A DNA stretch of 64,000 nt from Sanderia malayensis (Eukaryota; Cnidaria; Scyphozoa; Semaeostomeae; Pelagiidae). The stretch is taken from positions 1 through 64,000 of the forward strand of contig RQOL01000852.1 of NCBI GenBank assembly GCA_013076295.1, in the 5' to 3' direction. The position numbers were made by a program, and so were the translations under genes. Of the stretch, positions 1 through 9,267 are shown piece by piece. The notes below the pieces were generated by a model. That model was not told the DNA's origin and made no database searches. It saw only the letters and a list, made by a program, of their open reading frames with translations. Numbering within the stretch: the stretch's first letter is position 1; the number at the start of each line of letters is the position of its first letter.

Positions 1-141
1 TGTACAGTAAACAACCTTATCATATTTAGCCTTTATAATATATGTATCTGTCAAGCTTGTTTTCGGCTTTTTTCAATGTTCTTCATGAAAGATTAAAGTC
101 AAAGCATTTTCTTTCACAGCTTCTACGCTTGCTGTATCAAA

Positions 142-550
142 ATGAGAGCCTATCTGTTAGTATCAATTCTCCTTCTTGGACTGTGTTGTTTCGTGTTTGC
201 AACACCCGAAGGTGAGAATGCTTCAATTCATGATATCGCTGACAAATAAAGCTACACATTTTGTTTGCCATCTTATGAATATTCACAACAATCACTGAAG
301 ATTACTAACTGTGTTTATTGCAGCTCCTGAACAGAATGATGAGGTTGCAAAGTTAGAATCTGAAGATGAAGACGAAGTAATGGAAGATGAATCTGATGAT
401 GAACCGAATGATGATGAATCGTCTGAAATGACATCTGATGAGAATGACGAAGACGCCATCAACATTGCAACTCAGAACAGCCCAATAATTCGTCGCAGAT
501 GGGTTCGTCGCAGATGGAGTCGTCGCAGATGGAGTCGTCGCAGGTTTTAA
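142..550 (+). CDS. Secreted arminin-like cationic peptide precursor, copy A (4 repeats)
   Basis: Two coding exons, 142-211 and 324-550, give 98 residues. The intron is 212-323 (AAG|GTGAGA donor, TTGCAG|CTCC acceptor), and the acceptor before the ATG exon is CAG at 117-119. The first 21 or so residues (MRAYLLVSILLLGLCCFVFA) are a signal peptide. About 50 residues rich in Asp and Glu follow. After the boundary NSPII the tail is four copies of a five-residue repeat: RRRWV, RRRWS, RRRWS, RRRF. Signal, acidic pro-region and cationic Trp/Arg tail is the layout of Hydra arminins and of many antimicrobial peptide precursors: the acidic part is thought to neutralise the tail until cleavage. Secretion is well supported. 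Antimicrobial function is inferred, and a nucleic-acid-binding or structural role is possible. This is the shortest array of the three copies. Confidence 0.85.
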
Positions 551-1001
551 GAAAGAAAGGCTCTGCATTAACGAACATGTTTAAAAACAAACTTCCAGCA
601 TTAGTGTGATATTTTTACCACGTCTTTTTCTCATTACATACCTGAGTTGAGCATTAATGATTTTTGGCCTTTTTGCGTTCAATAGCTTACACTGTTGCTG
701 AACATATAGCAACGAGAGGCGTGTGGTGAAAATAGCTATCATGATACCTAACATGAAATTGCAGAAGCATATATGCAAAACGTATGATGTAAACTATGAA
801 ATTCAGAGAGCTGTTCATGTCAGGCGCCGTGATTATGATAATTTTTCTATAAAACCTGGTTCACACAAGGCATTATGGGCGCAGCAAATTAAAATAGATT
901 AAATTCGCCGATGATGCGCTTCTCGAAGCGCCACAAAATATTTGTTTCATCACATTTGTGAGCGAAGCGAAGGGAAGCGCAAATAATTTTACGGTTTCAA
1001 A

Positions 1002-1154
1002 ATGGCGACCACGACGAAAAGAAATATCACGTCAGAGGATTGGAGAAACTTTACTGAAATGCTAGCTGAAAGAAGGAGAAGAATACATTTAAGACACCAG
1101 TTCTTGTTGGAAATATGTCCAACGATGGAACCAAGGAGTATTGTTGTATTTTAG
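1002..1154 (+). CDS. Small conserved ORF, copy A (50 aa)
   Basis: ATG to TAG gives 50 residues beginning MATTTKRNIT and containing the basic run AERRRRIHLRHQ. The same ORF is open in copies B (47 aa) and C (50 aa). The only length change is a 9-bp in-frame deletion in B, and the substitutions leave the frame intact, which suggests past or present coding selection. There is no recognised domain. The basic Arg-rich stretch recalls the N-terminus of Harbinger-type transposon proteins, but that is only a resemblance. A GC-rich palindromic stretch (CGCTTCTCGAAGCG) lies about 75 bp upstream. Confidence 0.35.
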   Translation: MATTTKRNITSEDWRNFTEMLAERRRRIHLRHQFLLEICPTMEPRSIVVF

Positions 1155-1293
1155 CGTAATAATGTTAGCTTATATAATCAACAAGCATCAAGAGGCTTAT
1201 TTGTTGAAGTTGTCGTTATGTTGATAAAGTGAACGGGTAGTGGCATGTTTCACCATCTGTTTCGATGACAAAGTTTAAGAAGATTTTCTGACC

Positions 1294-4200
1294 TTTATTC
1301 TCAATTCCTCCCGGTCATGAATTGCTGTTATTAATTTTGTAGCCCCCAGATAAATTAATTAACGTTTAGGTGACAAGAAGCCAAATAAATGGCGGGGCGC
1401 CACTATCTATGCGAAAAGGACTTAACATGTCATAACATAGGAACGCGAATACGGCATACGTCAGTTCTCTTTAACCAATAAGATTACGGCAAACACACTC
1501 GTTACTCACACCTAGAATTCAGAACAAATCATCTGTTTTTCTAATTCTCCCCTCACTTGAATTGCGTGTTCCGTGCTAGAGACACACGAACTCGAACTCT
1601 TATTCAAGACAAAATTTCCCACCATCCCACCCTCCTACTGTTAACTAGCGTACCTTTTATGGATTGATTTTACTGCTTTCTTTACTATTATTATTATCGT
1701 GTTTAACTTTATCTTAATTTTACTGCCGTACGTAGATAGATTATAGTTTTAAAACATTAACTTTGCCAGGACACCTAGCGTGCCAGACTTTTGCTGTTTC
1801 AATTTTGTTATTTCTTATCGCATTCCAATATATCAGTAATATTAAGTTGCATTTAGAGAATTTATCCGATTTTTCTACAAAATGTTATAAATATCTATCT
1901 TGCATTATCAATAAAATATGAAATGGTTCCTCTGGTGGCAAGCCTCACTCATACGGCCCGGTCAGATTTTGTCGTTGAAGTTGTTGAATTATATTGGGGA
2001 TCTCCAGCATCCCTTCAAATATCAACCACATTACGTCACTCACATTTTAAGTCGGTTTCGGCATTAGAAAAGCGTTGACTCACTCACAAACACGCCGCCT
2101 GGCTACGGGGCGCTCCCCCGTGCTCGAGGCAGGATTTTTAAACTATTGACGAAGGAAAATAGGATTCTAGTTTCCAAGGTGTCCAAGAGGCCTTGCCTCG
2201 TGATACCTATGCATCGCCTGGCAACGGGGCACTCCCCTGTGCGCGAGGCATGCATTTTAAAAGATATGGTCAAAAGAAAACATGATTGCTTTTCAAAGGT
2301 GTCCAAGAGGCCTTGCCTCGTGATACCTATGCATCGCCTGGCAACGGGGCACTCCCCTGTGCGCGAGGCATGCATTTTAAAAGATATGGTCAAAAGAAAA
2401 CATGATTCTTTTTCAAAGGTGTCCAAGAGGCCTTGCCTCATAATACCCATGCATCGCCTGGCAACGGGGCACTCCCCTGTGCGCGAGGCATGCATGTTCA
2501 AAGATATGGTCAAAAGAAAACATGATTGCTTTCAAAGGTGTCCAAAAGGCCTTGCCTCATGATACCTATGCATCGCCTGGCAACGGGGCACTCCCCTGTG
2601 CGCGAGGCATGCATTTTAAAAGATATGGTCAAAAGAAAACATGATTACTTTCAAAGGTGTCCAAGAGGCCTTGCCTCATGATACCTATGCATTGCCTGGC
2701 AACGGGGCACTCCCCTGTGCGCGAGGCATGCATTTTGAAAGATATGGTCAAAAGAAAACATGATTGCTTTTCAAAGGTGTCCAAGAGGCCTTGCCTCATG
2801 ATACCTATGCATCGCCTGGCAACGGGGCACTCCCCTGTGCGCGAGGCATGCATTTTAAAAGATATGGTCAAAAGAAAACATGATTACTTTCAAAGGTGTC
2901 CAAGAGGCCTTGCCTCATGATACCCATGCATCGCCTGGCAACGGGGCACTCCCCTGTGCGTGAGGCATGCATTTTAAAAGATATAGTCAAAAGAAAACAT
3001 GATTGCTTTTCAAAGGTGTCCAAGAGGCCTTGCCTCATGATACCTATACATCGCTTGGCAACGGGGCACTCCCCTGTGCGCGAGGCATGCATTTTAAAAG
3101 ATATGGTCAAAAGAAAATATGATTGCTTTCAAAGTTGTCCAAAAGGCCTTGCCTCATGATACCTATGCATCGCCTGGCAACGGGGCACTCCCCTGTGCGC
3201 GAGGCATGCATTTTAAAAGATATGGTCAAAAGAAAACATGATTACTTTCAAAGGTGTCCAAGAGGCCTTGCCTCATGATACCTATGCATTGCCTGGCAAC
3301 GGGGCACTCCCCTGTGCGCGAGGCATGCATTTTGAAAGATATGGTCAAAAGAAAACATGATTGCTTTTCAAAGGTGTCCAAGAGGCCTTGCCTCATAATA
3401 CCTATGCATCGCCTGGCAACGGGGCACTCCCCTGTGCGCGAGGCATGCATTTTAAAAGATATGGTCAAAAGAAAACATGATTACTTTCAAAGGTGTCCAA
3501 GAGGCCTTGCCTCATGATACCCATGCATCGCCTGGCAACGGGGCACTCCCCTGTGCGTGAGGCATGCATTTTAAAAGATATGGTCAAAAGAAAACATGAT
3601 CGCTTTTCAAAGGTGTCCAAGAGGCCTTGCCTCATGATACCTATGCATCGCCTGGCAACGGGGCACTCCCCTGTGCGCGAGGCATGCATTTTAAAAGATA
3701 TGGTCAAAAAAAAACATGATTACTTTCAAAGGTGTCCAAGAGGCCTTGCCTCATGATACCAATGCATCGCCTGGCAACGGGGCACTCCCCTGTGCGCGAG
3801 GCATGCATTTTAAAAGATATGGTCAAAAGAAAACATGGTTACTTTCAAAGGTGTCCAAGAGGCCTTGCCTCATGATACCCATGCATCGCCTGGCAACGGG
3901 GCACTCCCCTGTGCGTGAGGCATGCATTTTAAAAGATATGGTCAAAAGAAAACATGATTGTTTTTCAAAGGTGTCCAAGAGGCCTTGCCTCATGATACCT
4001 ATACATCGCTTGGCAACGGGGCATTCCCCTGTGCGCGAGGCATGCATTTTAAAAGATATGGTCAAAAGAAAATATGATTGCTTTCAAAGTTGTCCAAAAG
4101 GCCTTGCCTCATGATACCTATGCATCGCCTGGCAACGGGGCACTCCCCTGTGCGCGAGGCATGCATTTTAAAAGATATGGTCAAAAGAAAACATGATTGC

Positions 4201-5324
4201 TTTTCAAAGGTGTCCAAGAGGCCTTGCCTCATGATACTCCCCTGTGCGTGAGGCATGCATTTTAAAAGATATGGTCAAAAGAAAACATGATTGCTTTTCA
4301 AAGGTGTCCAAGAGGCCTTGCCTCATGATACCTATGCATCGCTTGGCAACGGGGCACTCCCCTGTGCGCGAGGCATGCATTTTAAAAGATATGGTCAAAA
4401 GAAAATATGATTGCTTTCAAAGTTGTCCAAAAGGCCTTGCCTCATGATACCTATGCATCGCCTGGCAACGGGGCACTCTCCTGTGCGCGAGGCATGCATT
4501 TTAAAAGATATGGTCAAAAGAAAACATGATTGCTTTTCAAAGGTGTCCAGGAGGCTTTGCCTCATGATACCTATGCATCGCTTGGCAACGGGGCACTCCC
4601 CTGTGCGCGAGGCATGCATTTTAAAAGATATGGTCAAAAGAAAATATGATTGCTTTCAAAGTTGTCCAAAAGGCCTTGCCTCATGATACCTATGCATCGC
4701 CTGGCAACGGGGCACTCTCCTGTGCGCGAGGCATGCATTTTAAAAGATATGGTCAAAAGAAAACATGATTGCTTTTCAAAGGTGTCCAAGAGGCCTTGCC
4801 TCATGATACCTATGCATCGCCTGGCAACGGGGCACTCCCCTGTGCGCGAGGCATGCATTTTAAAAGATATGGTCAAAGAAAACATGATTGCTTTCAAAGG
4901 TGTCCAAAAGGCCTTGCCTCATGATACCTATGCATCGCCTGGCAACGGGGCACTCCCCTGTGGGCCGGGGCATGCTATTCAAAACTTCTTTGCAGTTTGC
5001 TTTTATTCATGGTTTCACCTATGATAGCTACTCACACCCGTTTTCGCATGAACTAGTTTCGTTTTTACGCCGTGGCCAGCAGCAAGTGCTCGCTCAATCC
5101 TTAGGTCTCACTTTTCAAAGACTCACCAAATTACACTTTACAAAGGGGGGATCAGATATTGAATATAAGACCCCCCGCGTACGGCTGACGAGACGTTTGC
5201 TGCCATGAACCATTTCCGCGTACTCCCACATAAAACTTGTGTTGTTTTTCTTGTATTCTGTCTCCACTGCCAAATGCTAAAGATAAGTTCGCTTCCAACT
5301 ACACTTTGGGCGGAAAAAGGATTA
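1294..5324. mobile_element. 4 kb inserted element with satellite core, member 1
   Basis: Copies B and C read straight through this point (…CTGACATTTACCATTTTC…), while copy A carries 4 kb here. The first ~320 bp (1297-1617) match 31953-32272 and the last ~240 bp (5086-5324) match 33445-33694. So both ends recur as a pair in a second element whose interior is different. No long terminal inverted repeat is visible and no transposase is encoded. The interior holds AT-rich unique sequence (1620-2085) and the 119/120-bp satellite array. Confidence 0.7.
2088..4975. repeat. 119/120-bp satellite array, about 24 units
   Basis: Tandem units begin near AAGGTGTCCAAGAGGCC at 2176, 2296, 2416, 2535, 2654, 2774, 2893, 3013, 3132 and so on to 4900. 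Unit length alternates between 120 bp (…TGCTTTTCAAAGG) and 119 bp (…TACTTTCAAAGG or …GCTTTCAAAGTTG), a dimeric higher-order pattern. The first unit (2088-2175) is diverged, one unit near 4207-4302 is shortened, and the last fades at 4975. Each unit has GCCTTGCCTC facing GCGAGGCATGC, so it can form a hairpin. Reading frames are open on both strands because 120 is a multiple of 3, but the 119-bp units break every frame, so I do not call protein genes here. Confidence 0.95.
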
Positions 5325-5327
5325 ACC

Positions 5328-5604
5328 ATTTTCAAACAAGTTTTCCTCTGAATCATTGATCTCCCTTGACCAAGGGATCATGATATTTAAAATATTAAGC
5401 AATCTCTGCCCTGTAAACTTATGCCAAACATTCACCAAAAGATCTCAAATGACAGAATATAATACACGAGGTCATGGAGATCTGCAAATCTTCAAAGTTA
5501 AGCTAGAATATTCGAAGAGAGGTTTCTATTACTCTGGTACTAAAAATTGGAATAACATCGGTAAGGATATTCGAGAGAAACAAACATTCCATCACTCTTT
5601 TTAA
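5328..5604 (+). pseudogene. LINE reverse-transcriptase ORF, C-terminal remnant, copy A
   Basis: The open frame covers the last ~100 residues of a LINE ORF2-type protein. It has the usual tail signature NTRGHGDLQI … RGFYYSGTKNWNNI … F, where the conserved G-x-x-x-W-N motif marks the end of many Jockey/CR1/L2-like ORFs. Relative to copies B and C it has a 4-bp insertion (GAAACAAACATTCC against GAAACATTCC, near 5579), so the frame ends early at 5604. The following ~250 bp are AT-rich LINE 3' sequence shared by all three copies. Confidence 0.6.
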
Positions 5605-5871
5605 ATCAGATTTCAGACAACACCTTTTGAACCAACAAACCCTAAACACGAACCCTTGGTAGAGCAGCGCGTTAGTTTTAATTTGAATTTCTTATATTTA
5701 TTATTTCTGGTCGTCGTTCTGTATTTAAATTTAGTTTACTATTTCTTATATTATTTCATAATTGTAAATTTATCCATTAGCTGAAAGGGTTTAAGTGTTA
5801 AAATAATGATAAAATGAAAAATGAAATGAAAATGAATGACGGGATGATAAATCTGGCGCGTTTTTTGAAGC

Positions 5872-6123
5872 ATGCGCTATAAGGCTTTATCGCAGTTGAT
5901 TACTTCGGATGGGATCGAAGTGATCGAATATGATTCACACGATTTTCAAATAAATTCGCTGCCCATTATTTGCTGTAAGATCCCAATGCGCATTATCCGC
6001 TCACAATTCGCCTTCTTGGGCAGGCTCATTAATTTACTTGATTCGCCTCAAATCGAGAAGATCGATTCAAACAGCCAATTATCAAAGTATAAAGTTCACA
6101 TTTGGAAATTATTGAAACAATAA
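5872..6123 (+). CDS. Unidentified 83-aa ORF, copy A
   Basis: The ORF starts MRYKALSQLI and ends WKLLKQ. It is present with the same start in copies B (19263) and C (52508), with several substitutions and a 3-bp difference near the C-terminus. I recognise no domain, signal peptide or membrane segment. The repeated GATCGAA motif in the DNA and the lack of a clear host exon structure leave open that this is non-coding sequence that happens to be open. Confidence 0.25.
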   Translation: MRYKALSQLITSDGIEVIEYDSHDFQINSLPIICCKIPMRIIRSQFAFLGRLINLLDSPQIEKIDSNSQLSKYKVHIWKLLKQ

Positions 6124-6407
6124 TTCAATTCGCTGCGCTCATAATGCTCTGTATGAACTAGGCGACAATTTCACTCTGCTCTGAATAATTACAATAAAGC
6201 TATATTATTTTGAAATATGCATAAAGGAAGATTATTTCACTTTTCTACCTATCCCAAGCAAACTAGAAAGACAACTATCACTTCATTCCAAAAACAACTA
6301 AACTTCATTCCCTCGTTGTCATTTTCTATTGTTAAATATTTTGATTTTGAGAGACTCCTAAAGCCTGTTTCTTCTCTCTCACTCATAGCATTTTTTAAGG
6401 AATTCTA

Positions 6408-6685
6408 ACTACTGGGGAATATTTTTCGAAAGGGCCACAAAATACTGGAAAACCTTATGACGACGACGCCCTGAAGTCACACAAAAAAGTAGAATACGTC
6501 TATTGCACGTTGAAAATTTTATAATGGTAACACAAAAACTATTTAGAGTATTTTAAAGCTAAGGAATCTTTGCAATTTGATAAGAAAAGTTATTGAATGG
6601 GCCCAAACAACTGGGGAGATTTTCCGATTTCGCCTGTCACTACTGGGGAGAGTATTGGGCCTGCTGGGGAAATTTCCCCAGTAGT
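6408..6685. mobile_element. 278-bp MITE with TA target duplication
   Basis: Terminal inverted repeat ACTACTGGGGAA at 6408-6419 and its complement TTCCCCAGTAGT at 6674-6685, flanked by TA at 6406-6407 and 6686-6687. The interior is AT-rich and has extra copies of the CTGGGGA motif near 6611 and 6643. It has no coding capacity. Size, TA duplication and repeats fit a Tc1/mariner-type non-autonomous element. Confidence 0.8.
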
Positions 6686-6995
6686 TAGTACGTTAAAAAA
6701 TGGCCTGCTATTCTCACCGGATGAATTTCTATGAACTTATAATAAAGCTAAGATATGCGCCCCTAAGGACCCTTAGGGAGCTCGGGGAGTTTCTTCCGTA
6801 ACCCTCAGAAAAATTTGGCAGTATATAATGAGACACGTGCCGAATAGCAGCCTTTCTTCAGAACTAGCAACAGTGCGTTGAGAACTCCAGATCAAGAGAA
6901 TTTGAAACCGTCGCTGCCGAGCTTTTGACGTAACATACGTGACGTAACGAATAAAATGTCTGCAAACCATCAAGTTCCAGATTCCGTGTGTGAAA

Positions 6996-7127
6996 ATGCC
7001 CTCCAGACCCGCTTTGGAAAATGTAGCACCTGTAGCCGCAGCTGAACCTGCTTCCGCTGTTCCAGCAGCTCCAATTGACCAACCGCCACGTGGTGCTCCT
7101 CGCCCCGAAAATCCTGTTGAGCAGCGG
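6996..7127 (+). CDS. Isolated first coding exon of an unidentified gene
   Basis: ATG at 6996 opens 44 codons rich in Ala, Pro and Val (MPSRPALENVAPVAAAEPAS…) and ends in phase 0 at CGG|GTGAGT, a strong splice donor. The composition is unlike the surrounding AT-rich repeats, as expected for a disordered N-terminus of a host protein. The next exon is not obvious. The only other orphan host-like exon on this strand, at 36702, starts in phase 0 and would be compatible, but a 29.6 kb intron joining them is a guess. Confidence 0.4.
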
Positions 7128-7184
7128 GTGAGTAACATTAAGAAAGTAAGTACGAATATTTATACTGGATAGCCATTTCAGCTT

Positions 7185-7396
7185 TGATAGCTGTTATCAA
7201 TGTGGGTCCAGTTGGTATACACCCTTACCCCCAGAAAATCTTGGTACTCATTTATCGACCTCGGAAGGATGGACAGCTGAGTTGGCTGACGGCTTGTAGT
7301 TCGTGATTCCGACCATACGTGGATTTGAACCAATGAAGGGATTACCTCCAAAGGATCAAACCAAGCGCCTTAACCAGTAGGCTACACGACCGCTAT
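7185..7396 (-). mobile_element. tRNA-derived SINE
   Basis: On the minus strand the head has tRNA promoter boxes: A box TAGCCTACTGGTTAAGGCG and B box GGTTCAAATCC about 50 bp apart, with a long variable region as in Leu/Ser tRNAs. The acceptor ends do not pair, so it is not a working tRNA gene. The tail continues with CGATAAATGAGTACCAAG and CTGGGGGTAA, a motif seen in several marine-invertebrate SINE tails. It is Pol III-type and non-coding. Confidence 0.6.
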
Positions 7397-7512
7397 TAGA
7401 TAAGTGGTTTTGGTTATACCCATTTTCGTATTTCTTGTGTTTCTCGTCTATGTTCGTACGGGCTGCTTGTTTTTTCTCTTCTGAGTTAATTTTATCGCAT
7501 TATGTTTATTCA

Positions 7513-7573
7513 GGCAAGTCTTCCTGTTTTCGATAGAAAGTCTTCCTGTTTACAAGAGAAAATCTTCCTGTCT
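7513..7573. repeat. Triple TCTTCCTGT motif, left member
   Basis: Three copies of TCTTCCTGT spaced by about 20 bp. The same triplet, with the shared TCTTCCTGTTTACA core and trailing ATCTTCCTGTC, lies in inverted orientation at 14488-14546. Such clustered motifs are typical of subterminal transposase-binding sites, but I cannot identify the element. Confidence 0.5.
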
Positions 7574-8224
7574 GCCATCTTAGCTCATCACATTCCCACG
7601 CCTATGTCTTTTGTCCCCTTAGGTCAGGTTGTGTATTCTCAGTTCAAATTCTCAATTGATAAGATATGAAGAGTGCTACGTCGGCTATAGTCTGAAAGCC
7701 GATAACCCAATATGTACTTGTAGAAAATACTCAGGAAAAATACATCCAATTTGCCGCATTGTGCCTGTGCTATCCATTACTCAGAAAAAGCCCAAAGAAT
7801 TGAAAGGTAGCGGAATGAGATTAAGAAGGGAGTAGGGGCGTGCAACCCGAAAAACAAAACAATCCAATTTTGGAATGGTAAGTGTTATCAAATGACTTGC
7901 ACCCCCACCCATTTGCTAATCAGCTATTTCAGTTTCAACTGGAGATCTTGCAGACATTTCACTGCAAAGTCTATGCAGTCACAAGACCGGAGGTTGAAGA
8001 ATCATAAAAATGTTTATAAATTTTGATGTATTATGCTTGTGTACAAAATCTTGTTGTTTTTGATAAAAATTGACACCAAATTGTTTTGTTTGTGACGTGT
8101 CTGAATGGGAAGGGTGGCGGGCATTTGCGCTTGCGTACAGGTAATCTAGATTGGAAAAGTGTTGCCGCTGTCTCGCGATGCTAAGAGCTTAAGAAGTCAC
8201 AAAAATGTCAGGTCTCTTTACTGC
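7574..8224. other. No gene seen
   Basis: AT-rich sequence with short open frames that have no recognisable composition or splice structure. I see nothing to annotate here. Confidence 0.5.
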
Positions 8225-8410
8225 AGTGGAATCCCGCTATAACAAACCCCGCTTATAACGAACTTCCCGTTATTACGAACTAAAAATCCGGATTCTGGGA
8301 AGTAAATCCTACTGCAGATACTCCCTGTATAACGAACCCTGGATATGACAAACTTTCGTTATTACGAACCAAACTACCGATCCCCTGACCACAGTTACCC
8401 TCAATATAAC
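8225..8410. mobile_element. Pogo/Tigger-like terminal remnant
   Basis: Starts GCAGTGGAATCCCGCTATAAC and repeats the core (T)ATAACGAAC several times up to about 8410. The CAGTnnAACCCCGyTATAACGAAC style of end is known from pogo-like elements of the Tc1/mariner superfamily. I see no matching right end or transposase, so this is a fragment. Confidence 0.4.
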
Positions 8411-8579
8411 GAATTTTGAGAAAACGTATCGCGAAGGGTGAAGTTTTTCAAGCTCAAGGGTGAAGTTTTTCAAGCTCTGGATGGACTTCAAACATCGAGC
8501 CTTTTTTGTGCGGAAATAGGGAACGAAATGCGAAGAAGATGAATACCCTTTCGAAATTATATGACGTGAATTTCGATTA

Positions 8580-8930
8580 TATGACTAAGTAAAATACAAA
8601 TGCATTTGCTTTTTTCAGTGATATTAACATTACTGCACACTAATTGCACATGAATCCACGTTATTACAGCTGAAACCAAGTAAAAATATGTGATTAGTGT
8701 GCAATTAGTGTGCAGTAATGTTAATATCACTGAAAACAAGCAAATGCATGTGTATTTTACTTGGTTTCAGCTGTAATAACGTGGATTCGTGTGCAAATGG
8801 ATTCAAATGCAATTAGTGTGCAGAAATGTTAATACCACTGAAAACAAGCAAATGCATATGCATTTTTACTTGGTTTCAGCTGTAAAACGTGGATTCATGT
8901 GCAATTAGTGTACAGTAATGTTAATAGTAG
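8580..8930. repeat. Three copies of a ~110-bp repeat, first one inverted
   Basis: The module containing ACTTGGTTTCAGCTGTAATA and ATTAGTGTGCAGTAATGTTAA occurs inverted at about 8590-8690, then directly at about 8690-8810 and 8815-8930. The first two form a foldback of roughly 100-bp arms. The last copy ends exactly where the foldback terminus TAGTAGGAGAGG starts, so this repeat was its insertion target. Confidence 0.7.
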
Positions 8931-8952
8931 GAGAGGGAGTGGGTGTCCGGGC

Positions 8953-9152
8953 TGTTGGACATTATTGTGACTCGTATACTTTGATTGACATTATCATGCT
9001 GTGACCATGCTTAGATTACACAATCCTGAATATAACTTTTTCTCTTCTACTTTTATTCGTTCGTTCGCTGATTGCTTGCTGTACTGATTTATACATATAT
9101 TTGATGATTGGATATAGATATATTGTCATATCTTGAATACACTATGCTAATA
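8953..9152 (+). repeat. Copia 5' LTR (200 bp)
   Basis: Begins TGTTGGACATTATTGTGACT and ends CACTATGCTAATA. It appears identical by eye to 12384-12583. It contains the transcription signals of the element; a TATA-like ATACATATATTTG lies in the right half. Flanking bases CGGGC (left) and CGAGC (right of the 3' LTR) look like a 5-bp target duplication with one mismatch. Confidence 0.9.
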
Positions 9153-9167
9153 GGTTATGGGCCCAGA
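9153..9167 (+). promoter_or_regulatory. Copia primer-binding site, half initiator-Met tRNA
   Basis: GGTTATGGGCCCAGA directly follows the 5' LTR. It is complementary to the anticodon-loop region (…GGGCCCATAACC) of initiator methionine tRNA, not to the tRNA 3' end. Priming from a cleaved half tRNA-iMet is the known mechanism of Drosophila copia. Confidence 0.75.
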
Positions 9168-9267
9168 GTGCTAGTTTTGCCAGGGTAAGGATTAATAATC
9201 TATTTGTTTATGTTCGACTTCTGATTTGCCTCGTGCATTTGCGTTCAACGAAAGTTAGCTGGAAAAA

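Larger units (their letters stand above)
1..6192 (+). repeat. Segmental duplication, copy A (interrupted)
   Basis: Positions 1-1293 and 5325-6192 align almost base for base with 17343-18720/18721-19580 (copy B) and, from 132, with 50700-52820 (copy C). The unit runs: peptide gene, small conserved ORF, LINE 3' fragment, unidentified ORF. The copy begins in intron 1 of the peptide gene at the window edge. It is split by a 4 kb insertion at about 1294-5324. Similarity ends near 6192, where B and C continue into a different sequence, so the GPCR half of the unit is missing here. Confidence 0.9.

Noticed and set aside
2103..5024. Many 80-138 aa open frames on both strands with repeated RPCLMIPMHRLATGHSPVREA or its mirror
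   Set aside because: They are translations of the 119/120-bp satellite. Frames break at every 119-bp unit and both strands are equally open, so there is no sign of coding selection.
7290..7396. Functional Leu/Ser tRNA gene
   Set aside because: A and B boxes are present but the acceptor arms do not pair, and a SINE tail follows.
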